Notes: generated by a model from the sequence alone, not told the origin. Shown: positions 8,872 through 17,847, counted from the first letter of the stretch. The stretch: DNA of 64,000 bases from G051903925 sp051903925 (GCF_051903925.1 NZ_CP173678.1:3410001-3474000); one strand, 5' to 3'. Numbers and translations are program-made.

Positions 8872-10038
8872 ATGCGACTGAACTTGCCAAGACGTGAATT
8901 CCTGGCCCGCGCGGCCATGGCCCTGGTGCTGCTCGCCGCGCCCGCGACAATTCGGGAGGCGCGGGCCGATGCGTTCGAGACGCCGGCCCGGCACCTGCTG
9001 CTGATCGACGATACGACGGGCACCATCCTCCTGGAGAAGGAGGCCGACACGCTGATGCCGCCGTCCTCCATGAGCAAGCTGATGACCGCCTACATGGTGT
9101 TCGACCGGCTGGCCCAGGGGACCTTGAAGCCCGAGGACAAGTTCAGCGTCAGCGAGCGCGCCTGGCGCATGGGCGGGTCGAAGATGTTCGTGGAACTGGG
9201 CAGCCAGATCGCCATCAGCGACCTGCTGCGCGGCATCATCATCCAGTCCGGCAACGATGCCTGCGTCGTGGTGGCGGAGGGCCTGGCGTCAAGCGAGGAA
9301 GCCTTTGCCGAGCAGATGACGGCCAAGGCGCGGGAAATCGGCCTGACCGCCAGCACCTTCCGCAACGCCACGGGCTGGCCCGACCCGCAGCACCTGATGA
9401 CGACCCGCGACCTGGCGACCCTGGCGCGGCACATCATCCACGACTTCCCCCAGTACTACCCGATCTACAGCGAGCGCAGCTTCACCTGGCATGGCATCAC
9501 GCAGGAGAACCGCAACCCCACGCTGGGCCGGGTCGACGGTGCCGACGGCCTGAAGACCGGCCACACGGAGGCCGCGGGCTATGGCCTGGTCGCATCGGTG
9601 AAGCGCGGCGACCGGCGGCTGATCCTGGTCATGAACGGCCTGAATTCCCAGGCGCAGCGCCGCTCGGAATCCGAGCGCGTCCTGGAATGGGGCTATCGCG
9701 AATTCGAGATGTATCGCCTGGCCTCCGCGGGCAAGCCGGTCGGCACGGCCAAGGTCTGGCTGGGGACGGAGGATACGGTACCGCTGGTGGCGGACGGCGA
9801 CCTGCGCGTGACCCTGCGGCGCACGTCGCGTCCCGGCATGGTCGCGCGGATCGTCTATGACGGGCCGGTGGAAGCACCGATCGCCAAGGGCCAGGAGATC
9901 GCCAAGCTGGAGATCACGGCCCCCGACATGCCGCCGATGGCGATCCCGCTGCACGCGGCGGTCGAGGTTCCGCGCACCGGTCCGTTCGGCCGGGTGTTCG
10001 CCGCCATCGGCTACCTGTTGTTCGGCGCGGCCTCTTGA
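8872..10038 (+). CDS. D-alanyl-D-alanine carboxypeptidase (PBP5/6 type, family S11)
   Basis: Trims the terminal D-Ala of peptidoglycan pentapeptides in the periplasm. All three penicillin-binding motifs are present: S66-M-S-K69, SGN in IIQSGNDAC, and KTG in DGLKTGHTEAAGYG. The C-terminal PBP5-type beta domain follows, ending in an amphipathic stretch (RVFAAIGYLLFG) that would anchor the enzyme to the inner membrane. The signal region LPRREFLARAAMALVLL carries an RR pair resembling a Tat signal. GGGAGG 7 bases before the ATG at 8872 fixes the start. Its stop overlaps the TTG start of tmk by 4 bases, so the two are translationally coupled. Confidence 0.93.
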   Translation: MRLNLPRREFLARAAMALVLLAAPATIREARADAFETPARHLLLIDDTTGTILLEKEADTLMPPSSMSKLMTAYMVFDRLAQGTLKPEDKFSVSERAWRMGGSKMFVELGSQIAISDLLRGIIIQSGNDACVVVAEGLASSEEAFAEQMTAKAREIGLTASTFRNATGWPDPQHLMTTRDLATLARHIIHDFPQYYPIYSERSFTWHGITQENRNPTLGRVDGADGLKTGHTEAAGYGLVASVKRGDRRLILVMNGLNSQAQRRSESERVLEWGYREFEMYRLASAGKPVGTAKVWLGTEDTVPLVADGDLRVTLRRTSRPGMVARIVYDGPVEAPIAKGQEIAKLEITAPDMPPMAIPLHAAVEVPRTGPFGRVFAAIGYLLFGAAS

Positions 10039-10685
10039 GCGGGACGGGGCAGCAGCCAACGCGCGGACGCTTCATCACGTTCGAGGGCGGGGAGGGCGCC
10101 GGCAAGTCGACCCAGGCGCGCCGACTGGCGCTGGCCCTGGGCGCTGTTGGCCTTCCCGTCGTCGAGACCCGCGAGCCGCTGTCGCCCGACATCCGCGCCC
10201 TGCTCGTCGAAGGCGCCACCGACCGCTGGCTGCCACGGACGGAGGCATTGCTGCACACGGCGGCCCGAGTCGAGCATGTCGAGCGCCAGATCCTGCCCGC
10301 CTTGGCCGATGGCCATTGGGTCGTGTGCGACCGCTTTGCCGATTCCACCCGCGCCTACCAGGGCGTGGTGGAGGGCGTGGGACTTGAGACGGTGGATGAA
10401 CTGCAGCGCTGGGCGATCGGCGACCTGGCGCCGGACCTGACCTTTGTCCTGGACCTGGACCCGGCGGAGGGTCTGCGCCGCGCCAGCGGCCGGACCCATG
10501 CCGAGGACCGGTACGAGCGCATGGGACTGGCCTTTCACGAGACCCTGCGCCGGGCCTTCCGGCGGATCGCGGAGCGCGAGCCTGAGCGCTGCGTTGTCCT
10601 GGACGCGGCCGCCCCGGTCGAAACCCTGGCCGCCGCGATTGCGGCGGAGACGGCGAGGCGCTTTGCCCTGAGCCTGAAGGCCTGA
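10035..10685 (+). CDS. tmk: Thymidylate kinase
   Basis: Phosphorylates dTMP to dTDP for DNA synthesis in the cytoplasm. The P-loop GGEGAGKST is near residues 18-26, the DRF of the DRx motif is in VCDRFADSTRAYQG, and a LID-type arginine run follows (RTHAEDRYERMG). The TTG start overlaps the dacC stop (TTGA). One oddity: after TREP the usual GGTPGAE-like segment is replaced by a shorter LSPD, about four residues fewer, before IRALLVEG. The remaining motifs are intact, so I expect an active enzyme. holB follows after 12 bp, the usual alphaproteobacterial pairing. Confidence 0.92.
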   Translation: MSGTGQQPTRGRFITFEGGEGAGKSTQARRLALALGAVGLPVVETREPLSPDIRALLVEGATDRWLPRTEALLHTAARVEHVERQILPALADGHWVVCDRFADSTRAYQGVVEGVGLETVDELQRWAIGDLAPDLTFVLDLDPAEGLRRASGRTHAEDRYERMGLAFHETLRRAFRRIAEREPERCVVLDAAAPVETLAAAIAAETARRFALSLKA

Positions 10686-10697
10686 CGGACCAGGCTC

Positions 10698-11801
10698 ATG
10701 GCGCGCAAGCCTGAGATCGAGGACGAGGACGACCCGGCCCACCCGCGTCGAACCGTCGACCTCGTGGGCCATGACGCGGCCGAGCAGGAACTGGCCGAGA
10801 CCTTCCGCTCGGGCCGCATGCCTCACGCCTGGCTTCTGGCAGGCCCCCCCGGCATCGGCAAGGCGACGCTGGCATGGCGCCTGGCGCGCTTCGTCCTGGC
10901 CGGCGCCACGACGGGTCCCGGATTGCACGTGGACCCGGAGCATCCGGTGTTCCGCCGCATCGTTGCCGGTGGCCATGCGGACGTCTTTGCCGCCGAGCGT
11001 GAGATCGACCGCCGCACCGGGCGCCTGCGCAAGGTGATCGCGGTGGAGCAGATCCGCGACCTGAAGCACCTGTTCACGCTGAAGGCGGCGGAGGGTGGCT
11101 GGCGCGTGGCGATCGTCGACCCGGCCGACGAGATGAACGCCAACGCCGCCAATGCGGTTCTGAAGATACTGGAGGAGCCACCGCCCAAGGTATTGATCCT
11201 TCTGATTTCTCATGCTCCCGGTCGGTTACTCCCGACGATCCGCTCGCGCTGCCGCATGCTGACGCTGCGGCCCCTGGAGCCGGCGGCGATGGCCGGCGTC
11301 GTGGGTCGCTGGCGCCCGGACCTGAAGGCGGAGGACCTGCGGGCGCTGGCGCTGCTGGCCGAGGGGCGGCCGGGCCAGGCCCTGGCGCTGGCCGCGCAGG
11401 GTGGCCTCGACCTCTATCGCAGCCTTGTCGAGGTGCTGAAGCCGCTGGGCGAGGGGCAGCGCCGGCTGGACATCACCCGCGTCCACGCCTTTGCCGACCG
11501 GGTCGGCGCCGGGGGCGAGGGGGCCGCCACCTTCGTCCTGCTGACGCAGTTGCTGACCGAATGGCTGGCCCGGGCGATCCGCTCGACTGCCGCGGCCGAG
11601 CCACCCCTTGAGATCGTGGCCGGGGAGGCGGCGCTGATCGCGTCGCTGGACATGGGCCAGCGCCTTGAACGCTGGGTTGAGGTATGGGAAAAGTCAGGCA
11701 ACTTGTTCGCCCGGGGCGAGGCGCTGAACCTCGACCGCCGCCAGATGCTGGTCCAGGCCTTTGCCGGGATCGAGAAGGCGGCCCGCGGCGATCCCACCTG
11801 A
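10698..11801 (+). CDS. holB: DNA polymerase III delta' subunit
   Basis: Clamp-loader subunit that, with tau/gamma and delta, opens the sliding clamp at primed DNA. It has an AAA+ fold with Walker A GPPGIGKAT, the sensor region NAANAVLKILEEPPPKVLILLISHAPG, and an arginine (SRC motif, IRSRCRMLTL) that acts in trans on neighbouring ATP sites. The C-terminal half is helical with a collar domain. It follows tmk by 12 bp and precedes metG by 15 bp. The four-cysteine zinc module seen in some delta' proteins is not visible between Walker A and the sensor region. Confidence 0.92.
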   Translation: MARKPEIEDEDDPAHPRRTVDLVGHDAAEQELAETFRSGRMPHAWLLAGPPGIGKATLAWRLARFVLAGATTGPGLHVDPEHPVFRRIVAGGHADVFAAEREIDRRTGRLRKVIAVEQIRDLKHLFTLKAAEGGWRVAIVDPADEMNANAANAVLKILEEPPPKVLILLISHAPGRLLPTIRSRCRMLTLRPLEPAAMAGVVGRWRPDLKAEDLRALALLAEGRPGQALALAAQGGLDLYRSLVEVLKPLGEGQRRLDITRVHAFADRVGAGGEGAATFVLLTQLLTEWLARAIRSTAAAEPPLEIVAGEAALIASLDMGQRLERWVEVWEKSGNLFARGEALNLDRRQMLVQAFAGIEKAARGDPT

Positions 11802-11816
11802 CAAGCCGAGGCAAGC

Positions 11817-13376
11817 ATGGCCGGGGCAACCCAGAAGCGGCGGGCGTTCTATGTGACGACGCCCATCTACTACGTCAACGACGTGCCCCATATCGGGCAC
11901 GCCTACACGACGCTTGCCTGCGACGTGCTGGCCCGCTTCCACCGCCTGGATGGCCGGCCCGTCCGCTTCCTGACCGGCACGGACGAGCATGGGCAGAAGG
12001 TGGCAAAGTCGGCCGAGAAGCTGGGCATCGCGCCGCAGGAGTTCTGCGACCGGGTCTCGCAGTCGTTCCGCGACCTGGCCGCGGCGTGGGATTTCTCGAT
12101 CGACGACTTCATCCGCACGACGGAGCCACGCCATATCAAGGCAAGCCAGGCCTTGTGGCAGCGCCTGGTCGCGTCGGGCGACATCTATCTGGACGCCTAT
12201 CGCGGCTGGTATTCCGTCCGTGACGAGGCCTATTGGGCCGAGGACGAGCTGAGCGACGACGGGCAGGGCGGCAAGCTGGCGCCCACCGGCGCGCCGGTCG
12301 AGTGGGTGGAGGAGCCCAGCTATTTCTTCCGCCTGTCGGCCTGGGGCGAACGGCTGCTGGCCTTCTACGAGGACAATCCCGACTTCATCCTGCCGACATC
12401 GCGCCGCAACGAGGTGCTGAGCTTTGTCCGCGGCGGCCTGCGCGACGTGTCGATCTCGCGCACCACGTTCAGCTGGGGCATCCCGGTGCCGGGGGACGAG
12501 GCCCATGTGATGTGGGTCTGGATCGACGCCCTGACCAACTACATCACCGCGGCCGGCTTCCCCGATACCGAGTCCGAGGCATGGCGCACCTGGTGGCCGG
12601 CCGATGTCCATATGGTGGGCAAGGACATTCTGCGCTTCCACGCCGTCTATTGGCCGGCCTTCCTGCTTGCGGCGGGCCTGCCGGCGCCATCGCGCGTCTT
12701 TGCCCATGGCTGGTGGACGAACGAAGGGCAGAAGATCTCGAAGTCACTGGGCAATGCGATCGTGCCGGGCGACCTGGTGCAGCGCTACGGCCTGGACCAG
12801 ACGCGCTATTTCCTGATGCGGGAAGTGCCGTTCGGCCAGGACGCCGACTTCTCGCACAAGGCGATGCTGCAGCGCGTGAATGGCGACCTGGCCAACGATT
12901 TCGGCAACCTGGCGCAGCGCACGCTGAGCCAGATCGCCAAGAACTGCGACGGCCTGGTGCCCCGCCCTGGCGAATTGGCGCGGCAGGATGAGGACCTCCT
13001 GGCGCGAATCGACGGCCTGCTGGACACCGTGCGCGAGCAGATGGAGGCGCAGGAGATCTACCAGTCCCTGGTGACGCTGTGGGAAGGGATCGGCCTGGCC
13101 AATTCCTATATCGCGAGCGAAGCGCCCTGGAGCCTGCGCAAGACGGACCTTGCGCGGATGGCGACCGTGCTGTGGGTGACGGCGGAAGCGATCCGGCAAC
13201 TGGCCATCCTGGTCCAGCCCGTCATGCCCGGCGCCTGTGGCCGCATGCTGGACCAGCTGGGCGTGCCGCCGGAGGCCCGCAGCTTTGCCCACCTGGGGCC
13301 TGCCGGCCGCCTCGTCCCCGGTACGCCGCTGCCGGAGCCGCAGGGCATCTTCCCCCGCATCGTCGAGGCGGCCTGA
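11817..13376 (+). CDS. metG: Methionyl-tRNA synthetase
   Basis: Charges tRNA-Met in a class I reaction. The HIGH signature is at residues 25-28 (PHIGHAYTTLACDVLARFH) and the KMSKS loop reads KISKS near residue 306. The helical anticodon-binding domain follows (PFGQDADFSHKAMLQRVNGDLANDFGNL). At 519 residues it is the short form without the C-terminal dimerisation/tRNA-binding domain. The connective peptide has no zinc-knuckle cysteines that I can see, which fits the MetG2-like group. The gene ends a forward run and is followed by a hairpin at 13390-13418 shared with the convergent MFS gene. Confidence 0.95.
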   Translation: MAGATQKRRAFYVTTPIYYVNDVPHIGHAYTTLACDVLARFHRLDGRPVRFLTGTDEHGQKVAKSAEKLGIAPQEFCDRVSQSFRDLAAAWDFSIDDFIRTTEPRHIKASQALWQRLVASGDIYLDAYRGWYSVRDEAYWAEDELSDDGQGGKLAPTGAPVEWVEEPSYFFRLSAWGERLLAFYEDNPDFILPTSRRNEVLSFVRGGLRDVSISRTTFSWGIPVPGDEAHVMWVWIDALTNYITAAGFPDTESEAWRTWWPADVHMVGKDILRFHAVYWPAFLLAAGLPAPSRVFAHGWWTNEGQKISKSLGNAIVPGDLVQRYGLDQTRYFLMREVPFGQDADFSHKAMLQRVNGDLANDFGNLAQRTLSQIAKNCDGLVPRPGELARQDEDLLARIDGLLDTVREQMEAQEIYQSLVTLWEGIGLANSYIASEAPWSLRKTDLARMATVLWVTAEAIRQLAILVQPVMPGACGRMLDQLGVPPEARSFAHLGPAGRLVPGTPLPEPQGIFPRIVEAA

Positions 13377-13389
13377 GCAACACCACGAA

Positions 13390-13418
13390 CCCTCCCCCAT
13401 GTGACGCGTGGGGGAGGG
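13390..13418. terminator. GC-rich hairpin between convergent genes
   Basis: CCCTCCCCCA and TGGGGGAGGG form a perfect 10-bp stem around a 9-nt loop. It lies 14 bases after the metG stop and 12 before the end of the reverse-strand MFS gene. There is no T-tract on either side, so it is either a weak bidirectional terminator or a 3'-end stabilising stem. Confidence 0.5.
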
Positions 13419-13429
13419 GGTGCGTGCCC

Positions 13430-14680
13430 CTAGGGCCGCTTCGGATCGGCGGCGTAGTCGTCGATGCGGTCAAGGCTACGCAACTGGGGGAACAGGCGCA
13501 TCCACAGGAGCGCCACCGCAATGGTGCCGACGCCGCCCACGACGACCGCCGGCACCGTGCCCAGCAGATGCGCGGCGACACCTGATTCGAACTCGCCGAG
13601 CTGGTTCGAGGTACCGACGAACAGGAAGTTCACGGCCGAGACGCGGCCGCGCATCGTGTCGGGCGTCGCGATCTGGACCAGGGACGAGCGGATGACCACG
13701 CTGACGACGTCCGCCGCCCCCAGGACGAACAGGGCCGCGATCGAAAGCGGCAGCCAGGTCGAGAAGCCGAAGACGATGGTGGCGATGCCGAAGACGATCA
13801 CCGCCATGAACATGCGGAAGCCCGCATTGCGCTCCATCGGGTAGCGCGACAGCACGACCGAGGTCAGCACGGCGCCGAGCGCCGGGGCTGCCCGCAGCAG
13901 GCCCAGGCCCCAGGGCCCGGTATGCAGGATGTCGCTGGCATAGATCGGCAGCAGCGCCGTGGCACCGCCCAGCAGGACGCCGAACAGGTCCAGGGAGATG
14001 GCGCCCAGCACGATCTTTCGCCTCCAGATATAGGCGAAGCCAGAGAACACGGTGGCCAGGGTGACCGGTTCCTTGGCCGGCCGGGTGGGCGGCCTGGCGA
14101 TCAGGAAGACGAGGACGCTGCCCGTCGCGAACAGGACGCACGACGCGGCATAGGGCACGGTCGGCCCCAGGGCATAGAGCAGGCCACCCGCCGCCGGCCC
14201 CACGATCACCGCGGTTTCCATGGCGGAGGCGGACAGCGCCGCGGCCCGCTGCAGGATCGCCTGGGGCACAAGGCTTGGCATCAGGGCGGCCATCGTCGGC
14301 GCCTCGAACGCGCGGGCGCCGCCCACGACCGCGACCGCCGCGAAGATCGCGGTGGGGCTGAGCCAGCCTTCGATATTGCCCAGCGTCAGGAAGCCCATGG
14401 CAAGGGCCTCGATCAGCATGCAGGCCTGGATGATGCGGCGGCGCTGGTAGCGGTCGGCCGCATGACCGGCCAGGAGGTTCAGCGCGACCATCGGCACGAA
14501 CTGCGCCAGGCCCACCAGGCCCAGCTGCAGCGCCGACCCGGTCAGGGCATAGACCTGCCAGCCCACCGCCACGGCCTGCATCTGGAAGCTGAGACCCGAG
14601 GCGACGCGCGCAAACCAAAACAGGGTGAAGTTGCGATGGGCAAAGGGCGAGGTGTTGTGCGCATCGGCCGGACTGGTCAT
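13430..14680 (-). CDS. MFS transporter, DHA3-like (EntS/multidrug type)
   Basis: A 416-residue inner-membrane carrier with about 12 hydrophobic segments. The N terminus FTLFWFARVASGLSFQMQAVAVGWQVYALTGSALQLGLVG and the following loop AGHAADRYQRRRII match the DHA3 exporters (macrolide, enterobactin and related). The central loop is basic (RPPTRPAKEP) and the C-half begins WRRKIVLGAISLDLFG. I chose the ATG at 14680 rather than the TTG two codons earlier. It interrupts the conserved metG-tatD order on the opposite strand. The substrate is unknown. Confidence 0.85.
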   Translation of the reverse strand: MTSPADAHNTSPFAHRNFTLFWFARVASGLSFQMQAVAVGWQVYALTGSALQLGLVGLAQFVPMVALNLLAGHAADRYQRRRIIQACMLIEALAMGFLTLGNIEGWLSPTAIFAAVAVVGGARAFEAPTMAALMPSLVPQAILQRAAALSASAMETAVIVGPAAGGLLYALGPTVPYAASCVLFATGSVLVFLIARPPTRPAKEPVTLATVFSGFAYIWRRKIVLGAISLDLFGVLLGGATALLPIYASDILHTGPWGLGLLRAAPALGAVLTSVVLSRYPMERNAGFRMFMAVIVFGIATIVFGFSTWLPLSIAALFVLGAADVVSVVIRSSLVQIATPDTMRGRVSAVNFLFVGTSNQLGEFESGVAAHLLGTVPAVVVGGVGTIAVALLWMRLFPQLRSLDRIDDYAADPKRP

Positions 14681-14867
14681 CGGCAACTCGTCTCACAGGG
14701 CTTGGCGGCCCCGACCCTAGCCCTGAACTGGCACCCTGTGCGGCGCTGTTTTGGCAGCCCTGTCGCGCCCGGACGCCGTCTGGTGGCGGCACGGCAACGG
14801 GTGCCCGACCGAATCCGGCGCTGAAGGCAGCCTTGCACCGGGTCGGGATCCAAATGTCCGGGCGCAC

Positions 14868-14880
14868 GGTCTATAAGACC
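14868..14880 (+). promoter_or_regulatory. Probable -10 element within an inverted repeat, 5' of tatD
   Basis: GGTCTATAAGACC is an inverted repeat (5-bp arms, 3-nt centre) containing TATAAG at 14872-14877. The ATG of the TatD gene begins at 14883, only 5 bases after the -10-like hexamer. There is no Shine-Dalgarno sequence between them, which would give a leaderless transcript. No good -35 is visible, so this is tentative. Confidence 0.35.
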
Positions 14881-14882
14881 GC

Positions 14883-15677
14883 ATGCTCGTCGACAGTCAT
14901 TGCCATCTTGATTTCCCAGACTTCGCGCCGGAGCGGGAAGCGGTCATTGCCCGCGCCGCGGCGGCGGGTGTCGGGACCATGCTCACCATCGGGACCAGCC
15001 TGGAAAAGGCGGGGCAGGTGATCGCCATCGCGGAGCGGGACCCCCGCATCTGGGCGTCCGTCGGGATCCACCCTGAGGAACTGGACGAGGGGGCACGCGT
15101 TGATGGCGCCGAACTGGCGCGGCTTGCGGCGCATCCGCGCGTGATCGGCCTGGGCGAAACCGGCCTGGACTATCACCGCGAGGGGCACCTGAAGGGGGCC
15201 CAGGCCGAATCCTTCCGCATGCACATCGCACTGTCGCGGGAGACGGGCCTGCCGGTCATCATCCATTCGCGCGATGCCGACGCCGACATGATCGCCATCC
15301 TGCGGGAGGAGATGGGGAAGGGGCCCTTCAAGGCCCTGCTCCACTGCTTCACCTCGGGCCTGGAACTGGCGCAGGCCGCACTCGACCTGGGCCTGATGAT
15401 CTCGTTCTCCGGCATCGTCACGTTCAAGAACGCCCACCTTGTGAAGCAGGCGGCGCTGCTGACCCCGCTTGACCGCCTGCTGGTCGAGACGGATGCGCCT
15501 TTCCTGGCGCCCATGCCCTTCCGCGGGAAGCGCAACGAGCCCGCCTTCGTCGTCCACACCGCGCGCCACGTGGCCCAGCTGAAGGGCGTGGCCGAGGACG
15601 TGCTGATGCGCCAGACGACCGACAACTTCTTCCGCCTGTTCGCGAAGGCCAGCCGGCCGCAGGACCTGGCGGCATGA
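14883..15677 (+). CDS. TatD-family metal-dependent hydrolase (YcfH-like)
   Basis: TIM-barrel metallohydrolase of the TatD DNase group. It begins MLVDSHCHLDFPDF, whose HxH binds the first metal. Also present are GLGETGLDYH with a glutamate ligand, LPVIIHSRDAD, LLHCFTSG and LVETDAPFLAP, with the catalytic aspartate in the last. It is 264 residues, the normal length. The stop overlaps the start of the next gene by 4 bases (ATGA), so they are coupled. In this class it usually sits directly after metG; here an MFS gene lies between. The physiological role is probably 3'-5' nuclease or DNA repair activity, by family only. Confidence 0.9.
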   Translation: MLVDSHCHLDFPDFAPEREAVIARAAAAGVGTMLTIGTSLEKAGQVIAIAERDPRIWASVGIHPEELDEGARVDGAELARLAAHPRVIGLGETGLDYHREGHLKGAQAESFRMHIALSRETGLPVIIHSRDADADMIAILREEMGKGPFKALLHCFTSGLELAQAALDLGLMISFSGIVTFKNAHLVKQAALLTPLDRLLVETDAPFLAPMPFRGKRNEPAFVVHTARHVAQLKGVAEDVLMRQTTDNFFRLFAKASRPQDLAA

Positions 15678-16426
15678 AGATCACGATCCTTGGCTGTGGC
15701 ACCTCGTCCGGCGTGCCGACCGTCACCGGCCATTGGGGCGCCTGCGACCCGTTGGAACCCAGGAACGCGCGCACTCGCGTCTCCATCCTGGTCGAGGACA
15801 AGGGTACCGCCGTCCTGGTCGACACCACGCCCGATTTCCGCCAGCAGGCGCTGCGCGCGGGGATCAGGCGCCTGGATGCCGCGATCTGCACGCACGACCA
15901 TGCCGACCATTGCCATGGCATCGACGACCTGCGCGGCATCGCCGCCGCGATGCGGCGCCGCGTGCCCTATCACGCCGACGCGGTGACGCTCGCCTCGCTC
16001 CAGCAGCGCTTTGGCTACATCTTCACCAGCCAGGACGGCTATCCTGCGATCTGCGATCCCGTCCTGGTCGACGGGCCGTTCCAGGTCAACGACATGGCCA
16101 TCGTCCCCTTTGAGCAGAAGCACGGAAAGCGCCCGTCGCTGGGCCTGCGTTTCGGGCCGTTCGCCTATTCGACCGACATCAGCGAGATGACGGAGGAGAA
16201 CTTCGCGACGCTGGCGGGCATCGAGGTCTGGGTCGTCGATGCCCTGCGCTACGAGCCGCACCCGTCCCATGCCCACCTGGACCTGACCCTGAGCTGGATC
16301 GAACGGCTGCGCCCGGCCCGGGCCATCCTGACCCACATGACCTGGGACATGGACTATGCCCGGCTGAAGGCCGAACTGCCGCCCGGCGTCGAGCCGGCCT
16401 TCGACGGGATGGAGATCGAGATCTGA
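15674..16426 (+). CDS. MBL-fold metallo-hydrolase (PhnP-like phosphodiesterase family)
   Basis: A 250-residue metallo-beta-lactamase-fold enzyme. It opens with MKITILGCGTSSGVPTVTG, a typical start for PhnP/RNase Z-like hydrolases. The metal motif is THDHADHCHGIDDLR and a further histidine cluster is HPSHAHLDLTLSWI. DPLEPRNARTRVSILVE near residues 30-45 is characteristic of the group. Cyclic phosphodiester hydrolysis is the likeliest chemistry, but there are no phn genes nearby, so it is not a phosphonate operon member here. The ATGA overlap with tatD shows a shared transcript. Confidence 0.88.
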   Translation: MKITILGCGTSSGVPTVTGHWGACDPLEPRNARTRVSILVEDKGTAVLVDTTPDFRQQALRAGIRRLDAAICTHDHADHCHGIDDLRGIAAAMRRRVPYHADAVTLASLQQRFGYIFTSQDGYPAICDPVLVDGPFQVNDMAIVPFEQKHGKRPSLGLRFGPFAYSTDISEMTEENFATLAGIEVWVVDALRYEPHPSHAHLDLTLSWIERLRPARAILTHMTWDMDYARLKAELPPGVEPAFDGMEIEI

Positions 16427-16500
16427 GCGCCGCTGACCGGACCGCGGCGGCCGGGCCGGCCGGGCGCGCGCTGTGGCTGGCGGCCGGCGGGGCAGGGGTC

Positions 16501-17847
16501 GTGCTGCTGCTGCTCCCCGCTGTGCTGAACGGCTTTCCGCTGCTGTTCTACGATTCGGGCGGCTATGTAGAACGCGGGCTGACGGGCACGCTGGCGCCGG
16601 GCCGGTCGCTGGTCTATGGCCAGTTCGCGACCATCCTGGCGACCACGCCCCTGGGCCTGTGGCCCGGCATCGCGCTGCAGGCGGCCGCCACCCTGTGGGC
16701 CTTCTGGCTGCTGGCCCGGGTCCATGGCGCAGGCGCGCATGCCTTCCTGCTGATCACCGCGATGGCCGCGCTGACCGGCGTCGCCTGGTATGTCAGTCAG
16801 GTGATGCCGGACATCCTGGCCGGTCTCATGATCCTGGCGCTCTATCTTCTTTCGTTTTGCGCCTTGCGCCTTTCGTTTTGGGAAAGGGTGGGTCTGGCCA
16901 GCATTGTGGCGCTGGCGGTTGCGGCCCACATGGCCCATCTGGCGCTCGCCCTGGTACTTGTTCTTCCTGTGATCCTGCTGCGGACGCTATCTGTTCGTTT
17001 CCGCCATGCGCGGCCCATCCTGCCGCTGGCTGCCGCGGGGCTCGGCGTGGCTGTGCTGGCCGCGGCGGGCTGGCTGGCCACCGGCAGGCCCGCCCTGACA
17101 CCGGGTGGCGCGGTGTTCGTGCTGGGGCGCCTGGTGCAGGACGGGATTGCGCAGGCGGTACTCGACCAGGATTGCCCGAACCCCGCGTTCGCCGGCCTGT
17201 GCGCCGCCCGCGCGCACCTGCCGCGCAGTGCCAACGACTTCCTGTGGGGCCGCGGCCCGGGCACTGTCGATGGGCTGGGCGGCTGGGACACGCTGGAGGC
17301 GGAGGCACGCCACCTGGTCCTGCGCAGCGTGGTCCGCATGCCGGGGCGGCAGGCCGCAACGGCCCTCGTGGCGGGTGCCGAGCAGTTCATGAACTTCCGC
17401 ACCGCCGGTGGCCTTGCGTCCGGGCTGTGGTTCGTGACGGAGCCGATCGAGCGCCTGCTGCCGCACCAGGTCGCCGCGTTCCGCGCCGCACGGCAGCAGA
17501 GCGACCCACGCTTCGCCGAGGCCGCCTGGCCGACGCAGTCGCCGGTCAATACGCTGAACCTGCTGCATCGGCCGGTCGGGTTCCTGTCCCTCGGCCTGTG
17601 CCTGGTCATGGTGATGGCCGCGGCCCTGCGTTCGCCATCAGGACGCGGCGCGGTCGACGAACGCGAGGCGCTGTCCAGCCTGGCGCTGCTGGCGGGCTTC
17701 ATCCTTGCCGCACTGGCCGCCAATGCTGTGATCTGCGGCGCGCTTTCGAACCCAAGCCCGCGCTACCAGGGGCGCGTCATCTGGCTGGCCAGCATTCCGC
17801 CGATCCTCTGGCTCCTCAGACGCTGGCGGCACTCGTATTTTCCATAA
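16501..17847 (+). CDS. Polytopic membrane protein of unknown function
   Basis: About ten hydrophobic segments and a conserved-looking opening, LLLLPAVLNGFPLLFYDSGGYVERG, followed by a 120-residue soluble loop (ARHLPR... to HRPVGF) and C-terminal helices. The aspartate-glycine-glycine after TM1 and the overall plan recall GT-C glycosyltransferase-like membrane proteins, but I cannot assign a reaction. The start is doubtful. Open frame continues upstream to a CTG at 16423 that overlaps the previous stop (CTGA), and this would add RALWLAAGGAGVV, completing the first membrane helix. The GTG at 16501 is the first conventional start. An AT-rich patch with a repeated CTTTCGTTTTG lies at about 16850-16880. 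Confidence 0.6.
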   Translation: MLLLLPAVLNGFPLLFYDSGGYVERGLTGTLAPGRSLVYGQFATILATTPLGLWPGIALQAAATLWAFWLLARVHGAGAHAFLLITAMAALTGVAWYVSQVMPDILAGLMILALYLLSFCALRLSFWERVGLASIVALAVAAHMAHLALALVLVLPVILLRTLSVRFRHARPILPLAAAGLGVAVLAAAGWLATGRPALTPGGAVFVLGRLVQDGIAQAVLDQDCPNPAFAGLCAARAHLPRSANDFLWGRGPGTVDGLGGWDTLEAEARHLVLRSVVRMPGRQAATALVAGAEQFMNFRTAGGLASGLWFVTEPIERLLPHQVAAFRAARQQSDPRFAEAAWPTQSPVNTLNLLHRPVGFLSLGLCLVMVMAAALRSPSGRGAVDEREALSSLALLAGFILAALAANAVICGALSNPSPRYQGRVIWLASIPPILWLLRRWRHSYFP

